Positions 34,452 through 44,894 of a stretch of 64,000 nucleotides of DNA are shown here, piece after piece. The stretch comes from Simmondsia chinensis (taxonomy: Eukaryota; Streptophyta; Magnoliopsida; Caryophyllales; Simmondsiaceae). Location: positions 8,506,501 to 8,570,500 of the forward strand of contig JAGTTD010000008.1 of NCBI GenBank assembly GCA_018398585.1, in the 5' to 3' direction. The notes beneath the pieces are model-generated. The model was given only the letters and a program-made list of their open reading frames with translations. It was not told the DNA's origin and ran no database searches. A program made the position numbers and the translations under genes. Each line of letters begins with the position of its first letter. Position 1 is the stretch's first letter.

Positions 34452-35561
34452 TTAACGAATTTTTAGTACCCAAATTTTATTAGGTCCTTCATTGTTAGTC
34501 TTCATATTTGGAGGTCGAGATTCCTTTAGAACCAAAACCATCTTGATTTTTCTCAAATTTTTTTTAAATGGACATTGATGCACAATATGCCCATGATCAC
34601 TACAATAATGACATCTTATAGAGTTTATCGGCGGCGAGGAGGCTTTGAAAAAAAGTGTACTCATTTTTTTCTTTTGATCATTTCCATTATAGCCGATTCC
34701 CTCTTTATTATAAGTGGGTCTTTGAAAAGAGAGTATTTTTTCAAGTATTTGTTCCCCCTTGAGAAACTTACTTGACATTTTTGAGAGTTCTTCCGCTTGT
34801 TCTTTCAAAGACTCATTCTCTTTAACCAATAATTCATCTTCTTTAGACTCTTCATTTTTTCTTTCATTTGAAATGAGCCTTTCTTTCAAGAATTGCTTCT
34901 CATTTATCAATGTTTCAACTTGATCATTTAATGACTCTATTTTTGCTTTCAAAGATTCATTTTCAAGCTTAAACACTAAACATTGTTTTGACTCTTTTTG
35001 TAGCTCATTTTTCTTTGAAGAGTATTTGTTTCTCAATTTTTCAAATGCACTATATAATTCAAGAAAATTATCCATGAGCTCATTATAAGATAAAGCATTT
35101 ACCTCATCTTCTTCAAGTTCTTCTTCTTCTTTAGATTCGATGGCCATGAGACACGAATTCACTTGCTTCTCTTCACATGTTTGAGGGGATTCTTCATTAG
35201 ATTCTCTTTCAAATATGGCTTCTAGTTTGTCCCAAATCTCCTTTGCGGTCTCGCAATTTTTGACATGAATAAACATATTGGGTGTAATAGCACATAACAA
35301 TGGGAAGTGAGCTTTAGCATTTTTATCAAGCTTTGTTTTGACTTTTTGAATAAGCTCATTTTTAAATTCATCAAGAATTGCATCTCCTTTATTCACTGAA
35401 GGAACAAAATCACCATTTTTCGTGATTAGCCACAAGTCAAAATCAATAGAAGTAATAAAGAGTCTCATCCTAAGTTTCCAATCGAAAAATCCTTTACCGT
35501 TAAAGAGTGGAAGCTTCTCGGTTGATTGACCCTCAACCAAAATATGTGCAAAGGTTTCCAT
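34452..35561 (-). CDS. Copia B gag protein (open, 369 codons)
   Basis: The frame is open from ATG at 35561 to a stop at 34452. The N-terminal half has the copia gag core (LPLFNGKGFFDWKLRMRLFI, CETAKEIWDKLEAIFE). The middle, about residues 130-280, is rich in Glu, Lys and Leu with LENESLKAKIESLNDQVETL-type heptads, a predicted coiled coil. A CCHC zinc knuckle near the C terminus reads CHYCSDHGHIVHQC. The product would form the RNA-binding shell of the particle. It is the only long intact coding frame in this element. An upstream in-frame extension to 35651 crosses the A-tract and primer site and is not used. Confidence 0.85.
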   Translation of the reverse strand: METFAHILVEGQSTEKLPLFNGKGFFDWKLRMRLFITSIDFDLWLITKNGDFVPSVNKGDAILDEFKNELIQKVKTKLDKNAKAHFPLLCAITPNMFIHVKNCETAKEIWDKLEAIFERESNEESPQTCEEKQVNSCLMAIESKEEEELEEDEVNALSYNELMDNFLELYSAFEKLRNKYSSKKNELQKESKQCLVFKLENESLKAKIESLNDQVETLINEKQFLKERLISNERKNEESKEDELLVKENESLKEQAEELSKMSSKFLKGEQILEKILSFQRPTYNKEGIGYNGNDQKKKMSTLFFKASSPPINSIRCHYCSDHGHIVHQCPFKKNLRKIKMVLVLKESRPPNMKTNNEGPNKIWVLKIR

Positions 35562-35621
35562 AAGGAGCACTCTAAGGTTGTTAGACAAACAAAAAAAAAA
35601 AAAAAAAAAAAAAATTAAGTG

Positions 35622-35640
35622 TTCAAGCTCTGATACCAAT
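35622..35640 (-). promoter_or_regulatory. Primer binding site of copia B
   Basis: The minus strand reads AATTGGTATCAGAGCTTGA, the complement of initiator Met-tRNA 3' end (TGGTATCAGAGC), adjacent to the LTR. Confidence 0.85.
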
Positions 35641-37108
35641 TGAAGTTCCAAATAGCAACCTAAGAAGGGGGTGAATTAGGTTCTTTAGTGATAAATAAAA
35701 ATTTAAATTTATGAACCAAAAATTTAATTAAAAGCTAAACAATAAATGTCAAATGAAAAAGATAAAGACAAAAATAAAAGAGATGCACAAAGATTTTTAA
35801 AGGGGTTTACTTCCAAACCGGAAGCTAGTCCACTTCCCAAGTCGCTACTCTTAGTCACTTGAGCCTTTAAATAAGCTCGATTATCCTTTTTAAAAATAGG
35901 CTCAGGATCCAACATTTACAACCGGTCTTTTTGTACATAGGCTCAAGACCAACCTTTTACAACCTATCCTTTTGTAACTGTAGGCTAAGGATCCAACCTT
36001 TACAATGCAACAAATTTGAATAAAGCAATGAAAGAATTAAAGCACTCAAATTCTTCACTCTTTCAAGAGTGAATTGACACTTGATCAAGCTTAGCTAAAG
36101 CTAAAGATATGCCAATAAAGCTCGAAGATCAACAATAAGAGAACAAGTGATGGTCTAATAAAAGTTTTAAACAAAACTTCAAAACAGACCTTTAAAGCAT
36201 AAGTATGTAAAAGAGCTTTTTATCTAAGAATGCTTAGAGAGTATTGGATGATTTCAACCAAAGCATTCAAGCCCTATTTATAGGCAAACGAGGGCCGGTA
36301 CGACGTTCAAAAAGTTGGGAAAAGGTTTTGGAAAGAAATCAAGTCAAAAGTAGCCGTTTGGTATGTCGACACACAGCAGCTCTTGGTGGCTACTGCAAGA
36401 CTGTGTGTCGACACATACCATCTGTGTGTCGACACTCAGCCTACCCGGGTGCATTTACACATTTTGATCAATTTTCTTGATTGGTGAGATACTTTTATCA
36501 CATTCCCTAAGTTAAAAAAATGATTGATTGATTGCTATATCTGTTCAATTTTTTTTTGAATTTATTTCCCACTTAACTTTGATCATAAAAATGATTGGTT
36601 CCATAAATCAAGCTAAATCATCACTCATTAAAATTTTATCTTTATTTTATTTGATCATACTTTTCAAAGTACCAATCTTAAAAAATATTCTAATTGATAA
36701 GCTAAATTGGTTTAATTTGACTTGAATATTTTTCAAATAAGATTTGATAAATCAACTTTCTAAAATATCTTTCAAAAACATTTTTGTAAGAGCATCACAT
36801 ATCAATATTGAGACTTAGACTCAATTGATATATCCTGATCCTAAGTCCTAGACAATAAAAATAAATAACTTTAAGATGCTTGGACTCAGATCACGTTCTC
36901 TTCAATTTGGATGAATCTTCTCTTCAGCTTTTATCTCTTTTCCTCTTGATTCATCATCTTTTCGAAAGCTTTGTATCCTTGATTAATCTTGATGTTCCTA
37001 GCTTTTTTATAAGTCACTTAAAAATAAGATTAGAATAATTTAAATCACATGACTTACTAAATGGTTGTTATTATCAAAATTACAATAATATTGGATTTAG
37101 GGCCAATA
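35641..37108 (-). repeat. 5' LTR of copia B (right, 1468 bp)
   Basis: It starts TGAAGTTCC beside the primer site and ends CCAATA before GTATC; CCAATA corresponds to CCAACA in the other LTR. It carries one more copy of the TGTCGACAC palindrome (three between 36363 and 36434) than the left LTR. Confidence 0.92.
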
Positions 37109-37113
37109 GTATC

Positions 37114-38294
37114 AACAGCATATCTGAGGCTACCAATAATTTTAGCATATTCACTTTGATTAATGATATTCCCATTCTTTTCAGTGGGAACTAGGTTAAC
37201 ATTTGAATCTAATGGTGTGCTAGCAGGCATACAGTCAAAGTATTTGAATTTTTTCAAAATCATCTCCACATAATGAGATTGATCAAGTAAAATGCCATTA
37301 CTAAATCTATTCAATTTCATACAAAGCATAAAATTAGCTATGCCCATATCTTTCATGTCCAAATTATTTTTAAGCATTGTCTTAGTAGAATTTATAACAT
37401 CTAAATTAGTGCCAAAAATAAGTAAATCATCCACATACAAGCTAATCATCACATGAGAAACACCAATGGACTTATAGTAAATACACTTGTTGCTCTCGTT
37501 TATTCTAAAGCCATTATCTACTAGACATGCATCGAATTTTTCATGCCATTGTTTAGGGGCTTGTTTAAGTCCATATAAAGATTTTGTTAATCTACACACT
37601 TTGAATTCATTACCCAGTTCTACAAACCCTTCAAGTTGGTCCATGTAAATTTCCTCGTCCAGGCCTCTATTTAAAAAGGTCATTTTTACATCCATCTGAT
37701 GTATTTCTAAATTAAGTACAACGGCTATCGCGACTAAGACCCGAATAGAAGAGACTTTTGCTACAAGAGAATACGTATCAAAGAAGTCAATATCTTCTTT
37801 CTGTGTGAAACCTTTTGCTACCAACCTAGCCTTAAATTTATCTACGGAACCATCAGGTTTACGTTTTCTTCTAAGTACCCACTTACACACTATAGTTCTA
37901 CAACCTTCGGGTAGATCTACTAACTTCCATGTTTTATTAGCATGTAATGAGTCCATTTCGTCATTAGTCGCTTCTTTCCAAAATTCAGAATTAGGTGAGG
38001 AAGGGCTTCCTATATAGACCTAGGTTCATCCTCGACTAAACATATGACATCTTCAATAATAAGAGGATGTTCTTGTATATTATAAAGTAAATAGTCAGGG
38101 CCAAAATTTTTTTGAATCCTAGGATTTTTACTTCTTCTAGGCTCTAAGATTGAAGAGTCAACTGGAAATGTACCATAAAGTTTAAACTCCAAGGAATTTT
38201 CAATATGTCCATTAATTCCAATTTTAAAAGGAAACTTGTCTTCATGAAATGAAACATCCATTGTCTCGATAATGATATTATCCTCTAAGTTCAA
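37114..38294 (-). pseudogene. Copia A reverse transcriptase (N-terminal to middle)
   Basis: From ANKTWKLVDLPEGCRTIVCKW through DKFKARLVAKGFTQKE, MDVKMTFLNRG, KSLYGLKQAPKQWHEKFDA and SLYVDDLLIFGT, the RT is open from 37956 down to the inner insertion; YVDD is kept. At the insertion site SLRYAVDT runs into the duplication and the sequence SRPDIAY resumes at 29030, which proves the split. Frame changes near 38010 separate the N-terminal linker (38010-38294). Confidence 0.9.
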
Positions 38295-39194
38295 AAACCT
38301 ATATGCTTTACTACATATCCTATAAAGACACTCCTAATGACTCTTTCTCCTAATTTGGGAATTTTGGGGTCTGTTTTCCTAGCAAGGGCTAGACAACCTC
38401 AAACCTTTAGGTAATTCAAGTTAGATCATCTCCCTCTCCATAATTCATAAGGCGCTTGGAGTATCTTTTTTCGAGGCACTCTATTAAAAACATAGATTGC
38501 AGTGAGTACAGCCTCCCCCCCATAAATTCTTAAGTGCACTAGCGCTAACCATCATAGCAGTGGTGTAGCCAATTTGTGTCTTATTCTTATGTTTAGCCAG
38601 CCCATTTGAGGGCGGAAAGTAAGAGGGAGTGACTTCATGTACTATCCCTTCCGAACGAATAAAATCTATTAGCCCTAGAGTTTTATATTCCCTATCTCTA
38701 TCAATTCTAAATCTTTTAATCATTTTATTCAAACGATTTTCTACTTCTTTCACAAAAGTTTTCAATTTTTCGAATGCCTCACTTTTGTTTCTAATTAAGT
38801 AGACTTAAATGTATCTAGAGAAATCATCGATAAATGCTATAAAGTATCTTTTACCACCACGGGTTAAAATTCCTTCAAATTCGCATATGTTAGAATGAAT
38901 AAGTTCTAGTAATTCGGTATTCCTATGAAACGACTTGTGAGGGCTTTTACTAATCTTGGTCAAGCTACAATTTTCACATTTTTCAAACTTATTACTAAGT
39001 TTAGGAATTAAACCAAGAAAGCACATAGAGTTCATATATTTACTATTAACATGACAAAGAAGTGCATGCCAAATATTCGCACGAGAAACAATTTGAACAG
39101 AAACTGAGTTATCTTTATTCATTTTAATGTTTAACTTAAACATACCATCACATGCATACCCCTTTCCAACAAAGACATTATTTTTGGTCATCAC
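38295..39194 (-). pseudogene. Copia A integrase
   Basis: The GAG-pre-integrase part (IWHALLCHVNSKYM, CENCSLTKISKSPH) leads into GGKRYFIAFIDDFSRYI, a stop, then IRNKSEAFEKLKTFVKEVEN, RIDRDREY and PPSNGLAKHKNKT. The DDE triad is lost: LELIHSNIC has Asn for Asp and GLAKHKN has Lys for Glu. The middle Asp (RIDRDREY) is kept. Positions 38295-38480 (downstream part) are in mixed frames. Confidence 0.82.
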
Positions 39195-39540
39195 ACATTG
39201 GTCAGACTCAATAGTTTGTTTGAAACCGTTTTATTTAGCAAATATCCAGACATTAAATTTTTGCAGATTTTAGGGGTATGCAACACTTTCTTAAGGGTCA
39301 AAACACAGCCGGAAGTAAATTTAATTTCAATTCACCAATGCCTAAAACTTTAGTTGTGTGAGTCACCAAGTACAACCTTTTTCTCAACCTTCACATGTAA
39401 TAGGTCTTAAACAAATTTCAGTCATGACATACATGTCTAGAGGCACTTGTATCAGGCCACCATCCATCATAATTTCTAACGGATTAATTTCTGTTAACGT
39501 GGCCAAAAGTGGCTCTTCAGTCACATTAGCTTGAGGCATG
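39195..39540 (-). pseudogene. Copia A protease remnant
   Basis: This is the position of the protease between the gag zinc knuckle and the pre-integrase domain. Short minus-strand frames are interrupted and no clean DSGA motif could be read. The assignment rests mainly on order. Confidence 0.45.
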
Positions 39541-40482
39541 GGTCTATTTTTTCTAAATCAACAATCTCTAACAAAATGACCCATTTTTCCACAATTGAAA
39601 CAAGCAACATTGATACGTTTAGGTTGCCCTTGACCATTTGGTGTGTTGCCTTGTTTTTTTGACTTTTGATCGAATTTAAAACCATTTTTAGGACCATTTT
39701 TACGTGGTCTATTGTATTTCATTCCATTCTTCTTAGGCTTGAAATAGGCATTGGATTTATTATTTTGACCGTTAGGAGTTTTTTCATTAGTAGAAATGAA
39801 ATTTACCTTACTAGATCTCCATTAGTTACCCCATTGTTGTCTTGTTCTCTCGCTTCTTCTTCACATTGTAGTCGTACCATGAGGCTCTCGGTTGTTAACT
39901 CCTTTTGTTTGTGACGAAGCATTTTTTCGAATTCCTTCCAAGACTCCAGGAGTTTATCTATTATCACAGCTACTTGTACTTGCTCATCTATTTTGACACA
40001 TTTAGTTTTGATGTCATTAACAAGATTGAGGAGTTCTCGTGTTTGTATTTGGACGGATTTATGCTCTACCATTTGGAAGTGAAAAAATTTGCTGTAAGCA
40101 TACATTTTCACCCAAGCTATTCAGCATCATATTTTTCCTGCAGTGCCGTCCAAATTTCTTTTGCACTTTCGTAGTTAATGGAATAATAATCATAAAGATC
40201 ATCAGAAAGACAATTGAGAATATAATTTTTACAATCCTCTTCATCATTTTCCCATTTTTCTACCAAAGTACCATGTTCCTTTTTTTTCCTCATCATTCAT
40301 CTTATTGACATCTTTCTCATTAGGGTCATCATTATTGAGAATCCACACTACCTTCATGAGTTTTAAATAAAATAGGACTTTTTTGCCCATCGTTTGAAAT
40401 GCTCACTGGCACAGTGAAAAGGCTTGTTGATATCATTGGAGATAGGTGTGGTAAAGGTAGTATTGGCAATAGTCACATCCAT
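39541..40482 (-). pseudogene. Copia A gag
   Basis: The frame starts MDVTIANTTFTTP at 40482, continues FHCASEHFKRWAKK, later WTALQEKYDAE and ELLNLVNDIKTKCVKIDEQV, and ends with a CCHC knuckle, CFNCGKMGHFVRDC (about 39561-39602). Stops and shifts occur near 40380, 40140 and after the knuckle. These are standard landmarks of copia gag; the product would bind element RNA. Confidence 0.82.
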
Positions 40483-40501
40483 GGTACCGTCTTAAAATTG
40501 C

Positions 40502-41018
40502 TGGAGAAATAAATAAAAATATTACCTCAATGGCGTGAAAATGAAGAATTACCAATGAAGTAGAGCCGAGCGAGGCACAGATCACGCTTTCTTTAAGACG
40601 GATTCCACGCTTTTAGGGTGTTAACCTGAAGAGAGGTTGTTTCCCAGTGCCCCCAACCTAAGGGTGAGGACTTCCCAGGAGGTCACCCATCCTGGTACTA
40701 CTTTCGCCCAAGCACACTTAACTTCGGAGTTCTAATGGGATTCGGTGACGGCGTGTTTGTGCCCTCTTTTGTTCCAATTGCCTATTTATAAGATAAAATT
40801 AAGAGTATCACCAAATCAAAACATTAGTACAAATACCTATTGCTTACTGTTGGCAATTAAAATGGGCCTTCAATGATACGTTGACCCAAATGATATGATT
40901 ATCCAACATGCACAACGGTACAATTTTTAGTGTTTAATTTATTTTTATTTTTTTTATATATTAGTTTATTTATTTAATAAAACAAGCAACATTTTTATTT
41001 AAAAAAAAAAAACCAACA
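40502..41018 (-). repeat. 5' LTR of copia A (right), carrying a 5S-like segment
   Basis: Its ends match 27321-27880, but between about 40611 and 40776 it has a different sequence containing a SINE-like piece and a 5S rRNA-like piece. From ATTGCCTATTTATAAGATAA on, the two LTRs align again to CCAACA. Confidence 0.8.
40656..40776 (-). pseudogene. 5S rRNA-derived sequence
   Basis: On the minus strand the core reads like plant 5S rRNA: CCCATTAGAACTCCGAAGTT, AAGTGTGCTTGGGCGAAAGT, AGTACCAGGATGGGTGACC, TCCTGGGAAGTCCTC. The internal C-box region is well kept. The first 25-30 bases (A-box side, 40748-40776) do not match 5S. It is a pseudogene or a 5S-headed retroposon, not a functional rRNA gene. Next to it, 40611-40655 matches the SINE at 60960-61085. 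Confidence 0.85.
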
Positions 41019-41400
41019 ATATTTCGTGCTTAAATTGCTTTAATAATGAATGGGATTTATTTGGGATTCGAACATGTAACCTCATGTTTAACAAGACTCT
41101 GATACCATGTCAATGAACCAATTATCCCTAAAGTTTAAGCTAATGGGTGAAGCCCAACGGTTTTATATTTTAACATGCCCCCTTCACGCAAAAACCTATT
41201 GGATTTGAAGCGTAAATATTACACATGTCCACCTCATATTATGCTTAAATTATTATTTTAACATTGAAATGAGGTTGTTTGGATATGAACTCATGATCTT
41301 AGTAATAAGACTTTGATACCATGTCAAAGAATCAATTTTCCCAAAAACTTAAACCGATAGGTAAAGGCCATTCGATTGATTTGTACTCTACGGTTAGTAA
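41019..41400. repeat. Tandem TRIM-like repeat units flanking copia A
   Basis: Two units of about 190 bp (from about 41036 and 41225) share GATACCATGTCAA(T/A)GAA, CAATT(A/T)TCCC and AACTTAAACCGATAGG-like blocks, and the first also has the GACTTAAAACGTGG-like and CACCTCATAT blocks seen at 27225-27316. They look like remnants of a TRIM or SMART-type LTR. Copia A inserted in one unit. Confidence 0.5.
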
Positions 41401-41458
41401 GGTAATTTCGTAAACTTATACATTTTGTTTTGCCACAAATTTAAGATAAGATTCTTTT

Positions 41459-41817
41459 GAGGGTTATTTATATCAAAGGTCCCTGTATTTTGCTCATTAT
41501 GTCAATGTAGTCCTTGTCCTTTATTTTGTTCAATTTAATCCCTCAACTATTTAAATTGTGTCAATTTAATCCCTATAGTAGAATTTATGTTAAATTATTG
41601 ATGAAATTCTTAATGATTCGACTGTGGGTTGAGTTAAATTGAGTCAATAGGTAAATTTGTAGTGGATTACTTGCATCTAATATGATTGTACCGCTAAAAA
41701 TTACATCATTAACTTGACTTGAATTTGATAATTGGACTAAATTGACATAATTTAAATAAAAGAGTAACTAAATTGACATAATGAACAAAGTACAGAAACA
41801 TTTGACTCAAATAACTC
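41459..41817. mobile_element. MITE with terminal inverted repeats
   Basis: The left end GAGGGTTATTTATATCAAAG and the right end, reverse complement GAGTTATTTGAGTCAAATG, form imperfect inverted termini of about 30 bp. TTCTTTT lies directly on both sides (41452-41458, 41818-41824) and may be the target duplication, though it is low-complexity. Interior blocks match 13780-14066. Confidence 0.65.
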
Positions 41818-41931
41818 TTCTTTTTATTAAAGTCATATTTGAACTATTTGACAGAAGAAAGGGCAAAGAACTGGTAGTGCCTCAACCTCTAAAGTCTGCG
41901 AGCAAAATACGTCTATAGTAGGACCAATCTC

Positions 41932-43757
41932 GGTTAGAGCTGGTGTCCTACAAAACCCAATTTGTGTTAATATTTTTATCATTGAATAAATGTTATTTAT
42001 TATCGTCTATTTAATTTACGAGTCTTTATGTTTGTGATGTTGTTTTCTTTTAAAGCACATACATTGAAATGGACGAAGTGCTTAAATGACATTTAGGATA
42101 TCTATTTTTAGGGGATAATGAAATTAAGCCACAGATGGACTAAATAACATATAAATAATGAGATTAAGCCACAGATGGACTAAATAACATATAAGAATGT
42201 TATTTAATACTAAGTTTGTAATCATGATGAGTTTGGGCTACTTGTCTGCTAAGACTATAATATGATATTTAGATAATTTCTCTTAGTTATGTAGATAGTG
42301 ATCCAGATTGTTACACTGAACAGGACCACATGACTTGCTTGTTTCTATACTATTACTAGAAGTGGGCGACTCATATATTTTGTTTATACAATGACTCTTA
42401 ATCTGAGAATAGTCTGAACTCGTGTATGGAATGTTAATTGCTTTGATGCGCAAAAAGGATGAGGTTATTACGCCTAACCGGGATCTTACATTTATAGGGA
42501 AATTGCATGAAGTGTGGCGGGAATGAATATTTTACTAGGAATCTACCATGTAAAATGTCCCCTTAGTTCATTCATAAGTATTCGAATTGATTTTAGAGAC
42601 TTTGGCCAGAGTGTTCCTTATGTTGGACATTTGAAATTAATGCAGAAAAAAATTTTTTTTTTTTTGTATCAGTAAATTATTCAAGAAGGGCGAGTTGAGA
42701 ACTAAGCAAGAAAAGTGAGAAAGAATAACAATAGTAGTTTAAGTTATTTTTCTCATGGACATTTATTAGAGGGTTCAATTGTAAGCAAACTATTATAGAA
42801 AAATTTAACGAGTGATATATTTATTTCTGGAGTGCACTAAAATTATTTAGTAGAATTAAGTTTTATTAAATAGTAATATATTATTATCATGAGATGGTAG
42901 TCAGATTTGATCCACTTGGAGTTAGGAATAAATTTTCCTTGAAGCCCATGTGCAAGCCTCTAAATTATGCAACTAAAGAAATCAAGAGAATTCATGTACA
43001 TAAATTATTTTATTTAAGAGTTGAATAAAATTATTATTTATTAACCTCAAAAATTCATGCGATGAATTTTACAAAAAAAATAAAAAAAGGTAATACAGAA
43101 AAAACCAACCGGGCCAACCAGCCGGGCTAATCAGCGTGCGCCACGGCCCAAGTGACGATCCACATCACCCCCCCAGGGGGCAACCGCGTGCCTAAGGGGT
43201 GATCCATGCCACAAGGCATGGACCAATCGCAAGGTGCCATGTGACACCTTGTGATGAAAACAAAAACAAAAAGGAAAAACGCGGCTTTTTTGTATTTTTT
43301 AGGGTATTATATTCTAACTAGAACACAAATTTTTTGCCATCTATCTTATATTTCAAATAGAATTAGTGAGGTTTTGAGACTTCTATAAAAAGGAGTGCCT
43401 GGCTCATTCGGATTTTTGCTTGATTTTTTCTCAATTAATTAGAGAATTAAAAAGGAGAAAACCTTCTTCTCAATTAATTCTAAAAAATATTTTAAGAATT
43501 GCTTGATTTCATAACGCCCACTCGTTTGGTGCTAAACGAGGAATTGTGGAGAAGATCTCGAATGTATCGTTGGAGCATATTTACACTTGCAATCTACATC
43601 GAGGTATCAGATATCTATACTATGCATTGTTATGTCTAATTAGAGTTAAAGACTTCTACATATTTAAAATTGGGGATTTTAAATCAGGATTCAGCTGCGC
43701 CAGATACATTAGTTATATGTAAAATTAGTTTACAAAAGTAAAATTGCCCACTTAACA
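41932..43757 (+). repeat. 5' LTR of copia C (1826 bp)
   Basis: It matches 51037-52594 from TTAGAGCTGGTGTCCTA to GTAAAATTGCCCAC. A 40-bp direct duplication (GATTAAGCCACAGATGGAC) lies near 42124-42200. A GC-rich segment at 43090-43260 (GGGCCAACCAGCCGGGC) has no equivalent in the other LTR, which explains the greater length. Confidence 0.85.
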
Positions 43758-43775
43758 ATTGGTATCAGAGCTGGA
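43758..43775 (+). promoter_or_regulatory. Primer binding site of copia C
   Basis: ATTGGTATCAGAGCTGGA directly follows the 5' LTR and matches the initiator Met-tRNA complement. Confidence 0.85.
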
Positions 43776-44894
43776 CTCTGATTATTCATGATATGCTTGA
43801 GGACATTGATTGACATAATTGAAACACTTGTTTTAGACATGAACTTATGGTGGGATCATATTAGAATATGATATAATTATTACTGAAAATATTCATATAA
43901 GTTGTTATATTAGATTGTTCTAATTGTTTAAAATCCAATTAAAAGGAATTTATTCATCAATATTTGTGTAGTTCTTGGTTTATGGTTGTGAAAATAGAAT
44001 TTTCATGACATGTTAAATTTTTCATATAATTATCTAATTGGAATAGATAAAGTTAATTGATGTAATGAGATTATATTCAATTAAAATATGAAAATTTTAC
44101 TTTAAATAAAATAAAAAAAATACAAATCAACGAACTACTGACGTTACCGATGATGTCAGTAGCTGATGTCAGATTTAAAAGAATTTATTTATTTATTTTC
44201 AAAATGGGATTCTTAAAAGGATTATATGGTAATCAATATTTTTCTAAAGGAGTTTAGAAAATATTAGAGTCTTATCTTGACTTAAATTGTAATTAAAAAG
44301 AGTTTTATTGACATGTTTGATTGTATTAAATAATTTAAATAGTCTTAATTGGATTAGGATAATAATTTAATTATTCTATTCATATTATGTTAATTAGGTT
44401 GTGGGATAACCTAAGTTAATTGAAATCCACTAATTTGTTTTAAAATTCAAGTGAGAGCAAGGTTCAAAGGTTTGAAACTAATGGTCTCCATTATTAGTCT
44501 AACAGTATAGTAGGTCTGCATCACTCCCCGAGGAGGATGTTGTTCTGCGAATACATGGTTAGACTTCTGTTAGGATAAACTGAAGTCCAAGTAATCAAGT
44601 GCGACCACGCCGACGTGGAGTATTACAAGACCTTGTATGGATATTCAGGTAATAGTTTACACTTGTCTAAAATAATACATTAGCCCCCCCGAAGAGCTCT
44701 GCTGTACCATTTTAAAGACTAATGACAGAATGGTGAATTATTGATATTTAGTAAAGAGTTTACAAGAAAATATAATAATAGAGACACATTCTCCACCGAG
44801 CTAAGCTTGTTGCCAACGGGGATTAACGAGTGGGTAGTCTGGATCATCATTGCTTTTGTTATAATAGGTGTAGTGGATATCTAATTAATAATGA
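43776..44894 (+). other. Leader of copia C
   Basis: This AT-rich sequence lies between the primer site and gag. It holds no domain and only short frames. Confidence 0.5.

Larger units (their letters stand above)
29036..37108 (-). mobile_element. Inner Ty1-copia retrotransposon (B), nearly full length
   Basis: The element is 8073 bp, flanked by GTATC at 29031-29035 and 37109-37113. It has LTRs of 1464 and 1468 bp, a primer site, gag, protease, integrase, RT, RNase H and a polypurine tract, all on the minus strand. The long LTRs, the long coiled-coil gag and the PPT AAAAAGGGGGAGA point to the SIRE/Maximus type of copia. The coding region has a handful of lesions: a mutated protease motif, two dead integrase residues, nonsense codons and two or three frame shifts. 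Confidence 0.93.
27321..41018 (-). mobile_element. Outer Ty1-copia retrotransposon (A), split by a second copia
   Basis: The element lies on the minus strand between LTRs 27321-27880 and 40502-41018. Gene order from right to left is gag, protease, integrase, RT and RNase H, as in Ty1-copia. The insertion 29036-37108 separates RT from RNase H; without it and one TSD copy the element would be about 5.6 kb, a normal copia length. All genes carry stops or frame changes. The flanks share an ATAT..CGT motif, but a clean 5-bp duplication could not be fixed. Confidence 0.85.

Noticed and set aside
29036..37108. Copia B as a potentially active element
   Set aside because: Protease Asp, two integrase catalytic residues and the RNase H Glu are lost, with nonsense codons and frame shifts.
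40656..40776. Functional 5S rRNA gene
   Set aside because: The A-box side does not match and it lies inside an LTR as a single copy, so it is a pseudogene or a retroposon part.
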